A stretch of 64,000 nt of DNA from an uncultured Sphingomonadales bacterium (GCA_947499155.1 CANMND010000005.1:186001-250000); one strand, 5' to 3'; shown: positions 26,994 through 36,614, counted from the first letter of the stretch. The notes: generated by a model from the letters alone, not told the origin. Numbers and translations: made by a program.

Positions 26994-27872
26994 ATGAACT
27001 GGCTTACTGATTATGTGAAACCGCGCCTGTCGAGAGTGATCAAAAAGCGCGAGGCTCCTGACAATCTGTGGCACAAGTGCAATTCCTGCGGTCAGATGAT
27101 TTTCCACAAGGAATTCGTCGCCGCCCAAAAGGTCTGCGCCAATTGCGGTCATCATGCCCGCATGACTCCGCCAGAGCGTTTTGAGCTGCTGTTTGATGAC
27201 GGCACCTACAGCCTCATCGACTTGCCTGTGGTAAAAGACGACCCGCTCAAGTTCCGCGATACCAAGCGTTATACAGAGCGCCTGAAAGACGCCCGCAACA
27301 AGTCTGGTGACAAGGACGCCATACAGGTAGGCCACGGCAAAATGGGCGGCATAGATAGCATAATTGTCGTGCAGAACTTCTTTTTCATGGGTGGTTCCAT
27401 GGGCATGGCCGTTGGTGAAGCCATTGTCCGTGCCGCCGAGAAAGCAGTGAAGCTCAAGGCACCACTGATCATCTTCAGCGCGGCAGGCGGCGCCCGCATG
27501 CAGGAAGGGATTTTATCTCTGATGCAGATGCCCCGTACCACTGTTGCCGTCGACATGGTGAAGGAAGCTGGCCTACCTTACATCGTGGTCCTCACAGACC
27601 CCACAACCGGCGGCGTCACGGCTTCATACGCCATGCTGGGGGATATCCACATTGCAGAACCCGGCGCACTGATTGGCTTTGCAGGCCCAAGGGTCATTGA
27701 ACAGACCATTCGCGAAAAGCTGCCTGATGGCTTTCAGCGTGCGGAATATCTTCTGGAGCATGGCATGGTGGATATGGTGACACACCGTCATGACCTGAGA
27801 CCAACGCTGGTTCGCATCCTGTCCATGTTGATGGCAAAGGCGCACCCGGCTCCGCTTGAAGCAGTGAACTAG
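26994..27872 (+). CDS. accD: Acetyl-CoA carboxylase carboxyltransferase subunit beta
   Basis: AccD with AccA transfers carboxyl from carboxybiotin to acetyl-CoA, making malonyl-CoA. The protein (292 aa) begins with a four-cysteine zinc finger ([10 protein letters not shown] and VCANCGHHA), followed by the crotonase-like carboxyltransferase fold with [26 protein letters not shown] and [17 protein letters not shown]. The trpA-accD-folC order is conserved in Alphaproteobacteria. Confidence 0.97.
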   Translation: MNWLTDYVKPRLSRVIKKREAPDNLWHKCNSCGQMIFHKEFVAAQKVCANCGHHARMTPPERFELLFDDGTYSLIDLPVVKDDPLKFRDTKRYTERLKDARNKSGDKDAIQVGHGKMGGIDSIIVVQNFFFMGGSMGMAVGEAIVRAAEKAVKLKAPLIIFSAAGGARMQEGILSLMQMPRTTVAVDMVKEAGLPYIVVLTDPTTGGVTASYAMLGDIHIAEPGALIGFAGPRVIEQTIREKLPDGFQRAEYLLEHGMVDMVTHRHDLRPTLVRILSMLMAKAHPAPLEAVN

Positions 27873-27882
27873 GACCTTTTTT

Positions 27883-29238
27883 ATGGCTGACAAGATCGGC
27901 GGACCGGATGGAAACGGGCGGCAATCCGTTGAAGCCATCCTGAACCGCCTTGGCCATTTGCACCCCAAAGTGATCGACCTGTCCCTGGGCCGGATCGAAA
28001 CTCTTTTGGCAAAGCTTGGCAACCCACAGGACAAGCTGCCGCCGGTTTTGCATGTAGCAGGCACCAATGGCAAGGGTTCTACAGTAGCAACGGCCCGCGC
28101 CATTGCGGAAGCTGCCGGGCTGCGAGTCCATGTCTATATCTCCCCTCATCTTGTGCACTTTAACGAGCGCATTCGTCTTGCCGGCAAGCTGATCGAAGAA
28201 GGCGCGCTTACCGCCCTGCTGGAAGAGGTGGAGGCTGCAAATGGCGATAATCCCATCACTTTTTTTGAAATCACCACCGCCGCGGCTTTTCTTGGGTTTT
28301 CACGGGTTGATGCTGACCTCACTATTCTGGAAGTCGGCTTGGGCGGACGTCTTGATGCGACCAATGTGATCAAGCATCCGGCTCTATGCGCCATTACCCC
28401 TGTATCACTGGATCATCAAAGTTATCTGGGCGATGACCTCAAAGATATCGCCTATGAGAAAGCCGGAATTATCAAACCCGGCGCACCTGTCATTTGCGGA
28501 CCGCAAGCTGATGCTGCGATGCGGGTCATTAATCAGGTCTGTGCAGACAAAAACGTGCGTCTCCATGCTTTTGGACGTCAGTGGCGGGCTGGCCTGCGCA
28601 ATGGGGAAGATGGCGAGGCGCGACTGGTCTATAAAGATGACCGGGGCATACTGGATCTGCCAGCGCCGGTATTGGTCGGCGCTCATCAGGCGGGCAATGC
28701 AGGCATCGCCATTGCCATGTTGCGCCACCAGAACGCTGTGACCATCTCGGACGCTGCTATTCGGGCAGGATTGGGCTGGGTCCGCTGGCCTGCACGCCTG
28801 CAACGGCTGACCCATGGTCCTTTATTCGACAAACTTCCCGCGAATTCTGAATTATGGCTTGATGGCGGCCATAATCCGTCCGCTGCCCGTGCCTTGCGTG
28901 AAGCACTTCTCACCATGTCCGATGGGACGCGCCCAGTTATTGCCATTATCGGCATGATGGGCAATCGCGACCCAGCGGACTTTCTTATTCCGTTGCAAGG
29001 TGTGGTGCAGACTGTTTATGGCGTCACAATTCCAGGAGTGGACCATCCTTGCCCCGCTGCTGATATTGCTGCGGCTGCTGGCAAGGCGGGAATGCAGGGC
29101 CTAATGGCTTCTGATGTGGGATCTGCCCTTGACGCCATTAGCCAATCCAGGGTCCAGGACCCGCCCTTGGTCCTGATTGGTGGATCCCTTTATCTTGCAG
29201 GCGACGTTCTGGCCAAAAATGGTCCCTTGCCGGACTGA
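27883..29238 (+). CDS. folC: Folylpolyglutamate synthase / dihydrofolate synthase
   Basis: FolC adds glutamate to dihydropteroate and to folates. This 451-residue Mur-ligase-like enzyme has the P-loop HVAGTNGKGSTVA, the SPHLVHFNERI motif, FEITTAAAF, EVGLGGRLDATNV, TPVSLDHQSYLG and the C-terminal LWLDGGHNPSAAR. It starts 10 nt after accD. No terminator is evident behind it; 185 bp separate it from the next gene. Confidence 0.95.
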   Translation: MADKIGGPDGNGRQSVEAILNRLGHLHPKVIDLSLGRIETLLAKLGNPQDKLPPVLHVAGTNGKGSTVATARAIAEAAGLRVHVYISPHLVHFNERIRLAGKLIEEGALTALLEEVEAANGDNPITFFEITTAAAFLGFSRVDADLTILEVGLGGRLDATNVIKHPALCAITPVSLDHQSYLGDDLKDIAYEKAGIIKPGAPVICGPQADAAMRVINQVCADKNVRLHAFGRQWRAGLRNGEDGEARLVYKDDRGILDLPAPVLVGAHQAGNAGIAIAMLRHQNAVTISDAAIRAGLGWVRWPARLQRLTHGPLFDKLPANSELWLDGGHNPSAARALREALLTMSDGTRPVIAIIGMMGNRDPADFLIPLQGVVQTVYGVTIPGVDHPCPAADIAAAAGKAGMQGLMASDVGSALDAISQSRVQDPPLVLIGGSLYLAGDVLAKNGPLPD

Positions 29239-29309
29239 CAAGATCCCACACCCCCTAACTGTCAAAGATAAAGCTAATTATAGTGACCGGTTAAGAGGGT
29301 GTTGAGAAT

Positions 29310-29352
29310 TGCCTGATAGGCTTTAGTCATTAAAAAAATCAGGCATCAGGCA
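29310..29352 (+). repeat. Alternative hairpins in the leader of the TusA-like gene
   Basis: TGCCTGAT (29310-29317) can pair with either of two overlapping copies of ATCAGGCA (29338-29345 and 29345-29352). An A-run sits between the arms. Two mutually exclusive stems 70-110 nt ahead of a start codon could be regulatory, or a local duplication of no function. Confidence 0.35.
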
Positions 29353-29423
29353 TTTGAAATCCATGATGGTGATGACGATTCGCGTCGCCGCCGCCGCAGA
29401 CAATTGAGCCAGGTATACTTCTT

Positions 29424-29693
29424 ATGACAGAACTCGATGTAACCGGTTTAACCCGCCCCCGGCCAATATTGAAAATCAGACGCGCTTTGATGGCGCTCAA
29501 TGCAGGTGAGCGTTTGGAAGTAACAGGAGATGACCCCGCACTCATATCCGATGTTCCAGCATTTTGCGCCCAGTCAGGCCACAAGCTCGTTATGGCCCAT
29601 CAGCACGGCAAGCATTTGGTTTTTGAACTGGCACGCGGCGTCAATCCCTTGTCCGTATCATCTGATCGTACACAGCTGCAACGCACCGGTTGA
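29424..29693 (+). CDS. TusA-family protein lacking the catalytic cysteine
   Basis: An 89-residue protein with the TusA/SirA two-layer fold: ELDVTGL, LKIRRALMALNAGERLEV, TGDDPALISDVPAFCAQSGHKLV. In TusA the first helix starts with CPxP, where the cysteine carries the persulfide. Here the same place reads TRPRP, with Arg11 (codon CGC) instead of cysteine, one base from TGC. Sulfur transfer by the usual route should not be possible. The remaining C (FCAQ) is at a different place. It lies alone, 185 nt behind folC. Confidence 0.75.
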   Translation: MTELDVTGLTRPRPILKIRRALMALNAGERLEVTGDDPALISDVPAFCAQSGHKLVMAHQHGKHLVFELARGVNPLSVSSDRTQLQRTG

Positions 29694-29805
29694 GCAATCC
29701 CGCCTTATTAGCGCTTTCCCTTTCCGATAGAAATCTGCAAGACTAAGGCCCGGTCAGCCATGGCCGGGTGCCGAATCCGGCTATATCAAGGGATAAGTCA
29801 CATCA

Positions 29806-30543
29806 ATGACCAGTCAGCTTTCTGTTCGTCTTATTGCGGTTTTACTGGTGACAGGTCTTTTGTCCGCCTGCGCATCCGACAAGCCCAGAACCCGTGCTGA
29901 AAAAGAACGGGCTGTGACAGAACAATTATCGCAGATTCCAACTCTGGACATTTCCTCACGTCTTTACAGTCAGGCTCTCAATCTGAAAAGTGCCGGTGAC
30001 TGTGCGCTTGCCATTCCGTTGTTTCACCGATTGTCCATGCGGGGCGAAGGATTTGAGCTGGCCCATTATCATCTGGCTGATTGCCTGTTCAAGACGGCCC
30101 CTGAAAGCGCCACGGATACAAGATGGATTGAGGCTTTGTTATGGATGCGCCGGGCCGCTGATGCCGGTGTCCCGCAAGCTCAGGGTGCACTGGCGGCCCT
30201 TTATGCAACAGGTCCTGACAATGCGCGCAATCTGGCGGAGGCCGCCATGTGGTATCAGCTTTTTAAGAACAATCCAGCGCGGAAGAAGCCGGGGTTCTCA
30301 TCCAATCTGGATCGTATGGATATTATTCGTATAGAAAATGCCCTGACCGGCCCTGCCCTGGCCGAAGGGGAAGCGCGCGCCGCCAACTTCACGCGTTTTC
30401 ACTGGTCACCACCTGACCAGAGACCCGCATCCGGCCCCGCCATGCGCGATGAAGAGAAACGAGAGGATGGCGGTATCGAGCTTTTAAGCCCCGATGAAAA
30501 GCGCCCCAACCGGACGCCAAGCCTGCATTCCTCTCGTTTTTGA
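29806..30543 (+). CDS. Lipoprotein with Sel1-like repeats
   Basis: A 245-residue predicted lipoprotein. The signal peptide ends at the lipobox LLSAC, so the cysteine at about 22 would be lipidated. The mature part has helical repeats of the Sel1/TPR kind: AIPLFHRLSMRGEGFELAHY, EALLWMRRAADAGVPQAQGA, LAALYATGPDNARNLAEAAMWY. The C-terminal 60 residues are polar and disordered. It may be an envelope scaffold. It ends 2 nt from the stop of the converging malic enzyme gene, with no terminator between. Confidence 0.75.
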   Translation: MTSQLSVRLIAVLLVTGLLSACASDKPRTRAEKERAVTEQLSQIPTLDISSRLYSQALNLKSAGDCALAIPLFHRLSMRGEGFELAHYHLADCLFKTAPESATDTRWIEALLWMRRAADAGVPQAQGALAALYATGPDNARNLAEAAMWYQLFKNNPARKKPGFSSNLDRMDIIRIENALTGPALAEGEARAANFTRFHWSPPDQRPASGPAMRDEEKREDGGIELLSPDEKRPNRTPSLHSSRF

Positions 30544-30545
30544 CC

Positions 30546-32849
30546 TCAATCCTCCTTCTGGCCGCGCGCAATGAAGGGCCGATCGATAGAATCCACAAGT
30601 GCGAGCGCCCCGATGTTCAGCAAGCCTCGGGCTGTTACAGATGGAGTAACAATATGGGCTGGCTTTTTTGTCCCCAACAACAAGGGACCAACGGGCAGAC
30701 CATCGCCCAGAACTTTCAAAAGCTCGTAGGAGATATTCGCTGCATCCAGGTTGGGCATAATCAAAAGATTGGCCATTCCAGTCAGCCTTGAATTGGGGAA
30801 GACATGTTCACGGATGGCTTCATCCAGGGCAGCGTCACCATGCATCTCACCTTCCACTTCCAGTTCAGGATCTGCCTCATGCAGCAAGGTAAGGGCTTTG
30901 CGCATTTTCTTTGCGCTTTCCGTCCGCGATGATCCAAAATTGGAGTGGGACAGCAAAGCAACTTTTGGCACATGGCCAAACCGGCGCACTTCTTCTGCTG
31001 CAAGAAGAGTTGCTTCAGCGATTTCTTCGGCCGAAGGATTTGGTGATATGAACGTGTCGCATAGAAAAAATGTGCCCTTGTTCAAAATCAGGACCGACAA
31101 CGCCGATGCCGCCTTGACCTCAGGGGCCATGCCCACGATTTCCAGCACATGATAAAGATGGGTGTGGTACCTTCCCACCGCCCCACAAACCATGGCATCG
31201 GCCTCCCCGCGCTTTAGTGCAAGAGATGCAATGGCAGTAGAGCTGGTGCGCATCACTGTCCGGGCCTCATCTGGTGATACACCCTTGCGTTCCATCAGGG
31301 CATGATAGCCGCGCCAGTATTCACTATAGCGGGCGTCACTTTGTGGATTAATCACCTCGAAATCACGATGAGCGCGCATACGCAGCCCCAGCCGTTCAAT
31401 CCGGCTTTCCACGACCTTTGGCCGCCCGACCACACTGATATCAGCGATGCGCTCATCAAGGAGGGCCTGAGTTGCCCGCAGGACGCGCTCATCCTCGCCT
31501 TCGGCAAATAGCAGGCGTTTTCTTTGCACGCGCGCCCGCTCAAAGATTGGCTGCATCAGGTTGCCGGACCGGAATACGAATGTGGCAAGGCGGGCATTAT
31601 AAGCTTCAAAATCAACGATAGGCCTCTTGGCAACGCCACTATCCATCGCAGCTTTTGCAACAGCCGGAGCCACTTCCATCATCAGGCGGGAATCAAAGGC
31701 CTTGGGGATGAGGTAATCCGGCCCCAGACGCAAGGACTCGTCCTTATAGGCACGGGCAACAACGTCTGAAGCTTCTTTTTCTGCAAGGGCTGCAATAGCT
31801 TTCAGGGCCGCGACCTTCATCTCATCATTGATATCCGTCGCCCCCACATCCAGCGCGCCCCGAAAAATAAAGGGATAGCACAAGACATTATTGACCTGAT
31901 TGGGGAAGTCCGAGCGTCCCGTTGCAATAATGGCGTCGGGTCGCACTTGCCGCGCCAGATCCGGCATGATCTCAGGCTCTGGATTGGCCAGCGCCATTAT
32001 AACCGGCCTATCGCCCATTTTTTTCACCATTTCAGGCGTCAGAACGCGAGGCGCAGAAAGGCCAAGAAACACATCGGCCCCGTCAATCGCCTCATCCAGC
32101 GTGCGTAAATTGGTATCGCGAGCATAACGCGCCTTATAGACGTTCATGCTGCTTGTGCGCCCCTCATAGACCACGCCATCAATATCACACAGAGTGATGT
32201 TTTCAGGCTTTAATCCCATGGTTACCAGAAGATCAAGACACGCAAGACTTGCCGCCCCCCCGCCTGTGGAGACGAGTTTGATATCCGCCATATCCTTTTT
32301 AACAATTTTAAGGGCATTAAAAATAGCAGCCCCTGCGACAATGGCGGTTCCATGCTGATCATCATGAAAAACAGGAATACCCATCGTCTCGCGCAGACGC
32401 TTTTCAATAACAAAACACTCAGGTGCTTTCACATCTTCCAGATTGATCGCGCCAAAAGTCGGCTCAAGCGCTGCCACTACCTTGCAAAACAAGTCGGGGT
32501 CCGTGGCGTCAACCTCGATATCAAAGCAATCAATATTGGCAAATTTTTTGAAGAGCACCGCCTTGCCCTCCATCACAGGCTTGGCAGCCAGCGGGCCGAT
32601 ATTACCAAGACCCAAAACCGCAGTTCCATTGGTAATCACAGCCACCAGATTGGCTCTTGCCGTTAAATCGGCCGCCATATCGGGATCATCTTCAATGGCT
32701 TTGCAGGCTGCCGCTACGCCGGGAGAGTAGGCGAGGGCGAGATCCCTCTGTGTCACCAGCGGCTTGGTCGCAACCACCGCCAGCTTTCCAGCCGGTGGCA
32801 TTAAATGATAACGGAGAGCAGCTTCATAAAGCTTGTCAGAACTGGACAT
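30546..32849 (-). CDS. maeB: NADP-dependent malic enzyme with phosphotransacetylase-like domain
   Basis: MaeB decarboxylates malate to pyruvate, giving NADPH. The 767-residue protein has a malic enzyme N-terminal half (tyrosine region [42 protein letters not shown]). From about residue 430 comes a phosphotransacetylase-like domain ([45 protein letters not shown]) that in this family is regulatory, binding acetyl-CoA, rather than catalytic. It links the TCA cycle to pyruvate and NADPH supply. It is a single gene on the minus strand. Confidence 0.95.
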   Translation of the reverse strand: MSSSDKLYEAALRYHLMPPAGKLAVVATKPLVTQRDLALAYSPGVAAACKAIEDDPDMAADLTARANLVAVITNGTAVLGLGNIGPLAAKPVMEGKAVLFKKFANIDCFDIEVDATDPDLFCKVVAALEPTFGAINLEDVKAPECFVIEKRLRETMGIPVFHDDQHGTAIVAGAAIFNALKIVKKDMADIKLVSTGGGAASLACLDLLVTMGLKPENITLCDIDGVVYEGRTSSMNVYKARYARDTNLRTLDEAIDGADVFLGLSAPRVLTPEMVKKMGDRPVIMALANPEPEIMPDLARQVRPDAIIATGRSDFPNQVNNVLCYPFIFRGALDVGATDINDEMKVAALKAIAALAEKEASDVVARAYKDESLRLGPDYLIPKAFDSRLMMEVAPAVAKAAMDSGVAKRPIVDFEAYNARLATFVFRSGNLMQPIFERARVQRKRLLFAEGEDERVLRATQALLDERIADISVVGRPKVVESRIERLGLRMRAHRDFEVINPQSDARYSEYWRGYHALMERKGVSPDEARTVMRTSSTAIASLALKRGEADAMVCGAVGRYHTHLYHVLEIVGMAPEVKAASALSVLILNKGTFFLCDTFISPNPSAEEIAEATLLAAEEVRRFGHVPKVALLSHSNFGSSRTESAKKMRKALTLLHEADPELEVEGEMHGDAALDEAIREHVFPNSRLTGMANLLIMPNLDAANISYELLKVLGDGLPVGPLLLGTKKPAHIVTPSVTARGLLNIGALALVDSIDRPFIARGQKED

Positions 32850-32950
32850 AGGAAAGACACACCAAAGGATTGAGGACAGTCAGACTCTCTTATAACGTGC
32901 CTTTGACACCAACGCACGTGCTTGCCTAAGAAAATGTCTTTTCAAGATTT

Positions 32951-33691
32951 TCAGTCATCCATTTCTTCGATTTGGTCCGATGCGCCATGCACAGTCACAT
33001 CGCCAAAGCCGGACTTGTTGATCGTCACATCATCGGGGCCGCCAAAAACATCAATATCACCAACACCATTGATATTGGCCGTCAGCTTGCGGCTGGCCGT
33101 TACTTCCATTTCTCCGGCACCATTGATCGTCAGAATGGCGTCTTCACAATGAAGGTCTTTAGCATTCACCTCGCCCGCACCATTGGTTGTAGCCGTAATA
33201 TGTCCACAGGTCCCTGACATGGAGACTTCGCCTGCACCATTAATGGTAAGTACGAGGGTTGGACTGTCAAGATTGACAAGTTCAGCCTCTACCGCCCCGT
33301 CTGACACCAGCTCTTTAAGGTCTGGCAATGTCACCGTGACAAGAACGCCGTCCTTTGCACGTGACCTGACCGATTTGTCCAAGCCGATGCTGAGCTTGCC
33401 ATTTTCTACATCGGTCTTCAAAAGTGCAAGAAGCGCACTATCCCCTTCAAAGGCCAGAGAATAGTCCTCGCCTGCCGTGATTTTTGCCTCAAAGACTCCG
33501 TAAAGGTAAATCCGGTCAAAATCAGAAACTTCCCGTGTTTCAGTCTGGACATCCCCAGCCAGCGCAACAGTGCTGTGCGAGAAGCGATCTTCGACAGCAC
33601 CAAAAATCGATGTCAGAAATACAATGCCAAAAACAGCGACAAGTACGCCTGCAAACACCAATTGACGCTGTCTCCCAGTGTGTCCGGTCAT
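32951..33691 (-). CDS. DUF2807 (putative auto-transporter adhesin, head GIN) domain protein
   Basis: A 246-residue protein with one N-terminal hydrophobic segment (about 11-32, LVFAGVLVAVFGIVFL), a signal anchor or peptide. The envelope part matches the DUF2807 head-GIN domain. Its C-terminal third is a clear five-fold beta repeat of about 20 residues, each with N-G-x-G-[ED]: INGAGEV, TNGAGEV, INGAGEM, INGVGDI and KSGFGDV. This predicts a short right-handed beta-helix on the outside of the inner membrane. Function unknown. A good promoter lies directly upstream. It ends 101 bp before maeB. Confidence 0.8.
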   Translation of the reverse strand: MTGHTGRQRQLVFAGVLVAVFGIVFLTSIFGAVEDRFSHSTVALAGDVQTETREVSDFDRIYLYGVFEAKITAGEDYSLAFEGDSALLALLKTDVENGKLSIGLDKSVRSRAKDGVLVTVTLPDLKELVSDGAVEAELVNLDSPTLVLTINGAGEVSMSGTCGHITATTNGAGEVNAKDLHCEDAILTINGAGEMEVTASRKLTANINGVGDIDVFGGPDDVTINKSGFGDVTVHGASDQIEEMDD

Positions 33692-33736
33692 TTCTTTTCT
33701 AATCCAACTTTATACTAATATATATCAAGTCTATAT

Positions 33737-33765
33737 ATAATATACCTGTTCACTGAAGTGGTCAA
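33737..33765 (-). promoter_or_regulatory. Promoter of the DUF2807 gene with AT-rich dyad
   Basis: On the minus strand TTGACC (33760-33765) and TATTAT (33737-33742) are spaced by 17 nt, each matching five of six consensus bases. Transcription would start near 33730, about 40 nt before the start codon. The -10 runs into an AT-rich stretch (33711-33744) with imperfect inverted TATAYTA copies at its ends, which could be an operator. Confidence 0.6.
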
Positions 33766-33847
33766 GGCAACGCTCCAGGCAGTAAGGGCATAGAAATTCA
33801 CAGCTACAGTCTTGTCAAAAGCGGGATTCATCAGCACACTAAATGGA

Positions 33848-34228
33848 ATGACAGATCATAATCCGATTTCCCGTCTTCCCGTCGATGCAAGCTTTCGCTC
33901 TGGGAGGTCTAGTGCCGCAGATAAGGCGCTCCAGGTCGTCTTTGTACGCCAAGAGCTGGACCTGATTCTCAATATCTATGGCCGCTATGTTGTCATGGGA
34001 GAATGGCGAGATTATGCTATTGCGCACGAGACCGACTGTGCGGTCTTTTCCATCTTCCGGCGTACCAGTGAACGCCCGCTTTACCGAATAAAAAAAACCC
34101 CGGCTCTTGCTAACAGGCAGGGACAATGGACATTGCTGGGAATGGATGGCCGCGTGCTGAAACGGGGCCACGATCTGCCTATGCTGTTACGTGTGTTCGA
34201 CAGACAGATGCTGTCTTCAGTGGACTGA
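33848..34228 (+). CDS. DUF2794 domain-containing protein
   Basis: A 126-residue soluble protein. Its core (VVFVRQELDLILNIYGRYVV, GEWRDYAIAHETDCAVFSIF, RRTSERPLYRIKK and a final LKRGHDLPMLLRVFDR) matches the DUF2794 family, a small conserved alphaproteobacterial family of unknown function. The frame opens with a TTG at 33812, but the ATG at 33848 gives the usual N-terminus. Its stop abuts the stop of the converging LytTR regulator within the palindrome TGATCA. Confidence 0.78.
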   Translation: MTDHNPISRLPVDASFRSGRSSAADKALQVVFVRQELDLILNIYGRYVVMGEWRDYAIAHETDCAVFSIFRRTSERPLYRIKKTPALANRQGQWTLLGMDGRVLKRGHDLPMLLRVFDRQMLSSVD

Positions 34229-35056
34229 TCAGTTTTGCAAAAATCGCGTAACCACTCCCTTGTAGGACCGACTTACTTTCAGCTCCTGCCCCGATTTCAA
34301 GACAAGAAAACACTCTCCATTGGCATGGGGGTGCACTTCTGACACCCGATCGAGATTAATGATTGTAGAGCGGTGGATACGCTGAAACTGTACAGGGTCC
34401 AGTTTGCGTTCCATGACCTTCATCGTCTCGCGCAGAATGTGCGTGTCACCCTTTGAGTGAATGCACATATAATCTCCTGCGGCATCGATGAAGTCGACAT
34501 CTTTCACATCCACAATAATGATTCTGCCCCGGTCCTTGATATGGAGTTGGTGAAAATAGCGCTGCTCGCTTTCCCGCTGAACGGGACCTGCGCCCAGAAA
34601 GCTTGCCAGAGATGAATTTCCTGGACCATCAATCGCGTCAAACATAGCGACCAGACGGGCATTTTGTTCAACAGCCCGACGTTCTGCCAATCGCTCCCGC
34701 GCCCGGTACATGGCACCTTCCAGGCGCTGCTCTTCAACCGGCTTTAGCAGATAATCAAGCGCATATGTCTCAAAGGCTTCGACTGCATATTGGTCAAATG
34801 CCGTGACAAAAATAATCAACGGCATATCGATAAGTCCCAATAAGGACCGGACAACAGCAAAGCCATCAAGGCCCGGCATCTGGATATCCAGAAAAACAAG
34901 GTCAGGCCGATGAGTCTTAATACTTTTGATCGCTTCACGACCATTTGCACATGTATCAATTACGTCTACGTCACCAACAGACTCCAGCCTCAAGGCAAGG
35001 CCCTTTAACGCCAGAGGCTCATCGTCAACCAGAACTACCCGAATAGATTCTGCCAT
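34229..35056 (-). CDS. LytTR-family response regulator
   Basis: A 275-residue two-domain regulator. The receiver domain has acidic DDEP, the phospho-acceptor D57 in FLDIQMPG, the T in VTAFDQYAVEAFE and the K in DYLLKPVEEQR. The C-terminal LytTR DNA-binding domain runs from about 170 (VDFIDAAGDYMCIHSKG, FQRIHRSTIINLDRVSEV). The frame opens at 35113, but the ATG at 35056 (AESIRVVLVDDEP) fits the domain. It starts inside the kinase gene (32-bp overlap), so the two are a coupled pair. Targets cannot be read here. Confidence 0.9.
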   Translation of the reverse strand: MAESIRVVLVDDEPLALKGLALRLESVGDVDVIDTCANGREAIKSIKTHRPDLVFLDIQMPGLDGFAVVRSLLGLIDMPLIIFVTAFDQYAVEAFETYALDYLLKPVEEQRLEGAMYRARERLAERRAVEQNARLVAMFDAIDGPGNSSLASFLGAGPVQRESEQRYFHQLHIKDRGRIIIVDVKDVDFIDAAGDYMCIHSKGDTHILRETMKVMERKLDPVQFQRIHRSTIINLDRVSEVHPHANGECFLVLKSGQELKVSRSYKGVVTRFLQN

Positions 35057-36167
35057 CCACCTTCTCTTCCCGTTTAGCTGCCGTCGTATACTCACAAGGA
35101 ATAATGATCTCAACCGCCAGACCGCCTTCAGATAAATTGCTCAAATAAAAGCCATGCCGATTTCCGTAAACTTCCGTCAAACGCGCTCTGATATTGCGCA
35201 GGCCCACGCCACTTGAATCCGCCCCGGTAACCTGAGGTGTGGAAAAACCAAGGCCGGGGCCATCATCGGACAGGCAAATAATCAACCTGTCATTTTCAAC
35301 CCGTGCAGCGATCGTGATCGTTCCGCCTTCTTCACGCGGGGCCACCGCATATTTAATTGCATTTTCAATCAACGGCTGGAGCAACAAGCTGGGGATCAGT
35401 GCCTGCAAGGCACGGTCTTCGATATGAAGTATTGTGGTCAGGCGGTCTTCAAACCGGACCTTTTCTATCTCAAGATACAGCCCAACTGCATAAAGCTCTT
35501 GTTCCAGCGTCACATGTTGATCTGGCTGATTAACCAGAGTATAGCGCAAAAACGCTGCCAACTTGCTCAGCATTCGATCCGCAAGTCTTGCTTCTTTTGA
35601 AAGGACCAGGGTTGAAATTGCATTAAGCGTATTAAACAGAAAATGTGGATTAAGTTGATAGCGCAACATCTGCAGCTGGGCTTCATGGGCCATGGCAGAC
35701 GCCTTCAGCGTCGCTTCACGCTGGGTCTGCAGCTGTTCATAATAATTGAAACCGAAATAAAGTGCTGACCAGGCCAACAGCACAAACGCATCGAACATGG
35801 CATTTTCAAACAGACCCAGATTAAGCAAGCCACCAGGGTCATATAATGTCCCCGCTGTCACCTCTATTGCTGAAAAAATCATGGCAAAGACGGGGCAAAA
35901 AAACACCACAGCCACCACCACCACAGGCAGACTTCGCTTTCTTAAGGGGCGATAAGCATAACGCAAAACTGTAGACAGAATAAACCCGGTCGCTGTGGCT
36001 ACTGCCGTTGTATCGAAATAATTAAAGCCCCAGTCGATGGTCAGTCCGTGAAAAATCCTCAAGCAGGCATAGCCCGCCCAGCCCAGGCATTGAAATGTCC
36101 AGAATGTCTGCTCACGGCTCTTGACCAGGGACGCCATCATATCCTGATCGCGCCCTTTATGATCCAC
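35025..36167 (-). CDS. LytS/YehU-type sensor histidine kinase
   Basis: A 380-residue membrane kinase. The first 145 residues hold four hydrophobic segments, then a short coiled coil leads to the His_kinase domain with phospho-acceptor H175 in YQLNPHFLFNTLNAIS. The ATPase has the N box LLQPLIENAIKYAV and G boxes SDDGPG and GVGLRNIRARL. It pairs with the overlapping LytTR regulator. The start is a GTG immediately after the stop of the upstream DUF6491-like gene (TGAGTG); an ATG at 36140 is an alternative. Confidence 0.9.
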   Translation of the reverse strand: MDHKGRDQDMMASLVKSREQTFWTFQCLGWAGYACLRIFHGLTIDWGFNYFDTTAVATATGFILSTVLRYAYRPLRKRSLPVVVVAVVFFCPVFAMIFSAIEVTAGTLYDPGGLLNLGLFENAMFDAFVLLAWSALYFGFNYYEQLQTQREATLKASAMAHEAQLQMLRYQLNPHFLFNTLNAISTLVLSKEARLADRMLSKLAAFLRYTLVNQPDQHVTLEQELYAVGLYLEIEKVRFEDRLTTILHIEDRALQALIPSLLLQPLIENAIKYAVAPREEGGTITIAARVENDRLIICLSDDGPGLGFSTPQVTGADSSGVGLRNIRARLTEVYGNRHGFYLSNLSEGGLAVEIIIPCEYTTAAKREEKVDGRIYSGSSG

Positions 36168-36614
36168 TCAGTCTTTTGGTTTTCGTTCATATTCGACGAA
36201 CTTGCCCAGACCACAGGATGCGCCCTCACCAACGCTGCCCATAAGTACTGTAATAAAATCTGTGCTACAAAGCTGGTTTATCCCCGTCTTGTATGTGTAG
36301 CTCTTGTAAAAATCCAATGATGGACAGCGATAGGGCATGGTATTGAGGTACCCACGCCTCCCCTTCATCTCAAAAAAGATCTCCGTCTCACTCAAGACAT
36401 TGCTTTGCGAAATTTGCGTTAGGGAAATACAGCTCTTCGTATCGCCTGTTGGTGCATACCGTTCCAAAATCGTCGGTGTTTTGTCCGACTTATCCTTGTC
36501 AATATTTTCTGACTGGTTTTGATCTGAACTATTCTGGCCAGTGTCAGACGCGGCAATCGACAGATATCCGAAACTGAACCCCAGAGCGACGAGAGCAATA
36601 ACAAGACTACGCAT
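36168..36614 (-). CDS. Exported DUF6491-like protein
   Basis: A 148-residue secreted protein with a signal peptide (MRSLVIALVALGFSFGYLSIA) and a polar linker (about 24-50). A small domain follows with conserved cysteines: SCISLTQI, FFEMKGRRGYLNTMPYRCPSL, QLCSTDFITVL and SCGLGKF. The pattern fits the DUF6491 family of short envelope proteins as I remember it. AGAGGAGG precedes the ATG. The gene directly precedes the LytS-type kinase with no gap, so it may be co-translated; it could be a cue or target of that system. Function unknown. Confidence 0.65.
   Translation of the reverse strand: MRSLVIALVALGFSFGYLSIAASDTGQNSSDQNQSENIDKDKSDKTPTILERYAPTGDTKSCISLTQISQSNVLSETEIFFEMKGRRGYLNTMPYRCPSLDFYKSYTYKTGINQLCSTDFITVLMGSVGEGASCGLGKFVEYERKPKD

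Noticed and set aside
29745-29768. GC-rich hairpin (CCCGGTCA/TGGCCGGG) ahead of the lipoprotein gene
   Set aside because: No T-run follows on either strand, so it is not a terminator; one G-T pair and no other context.
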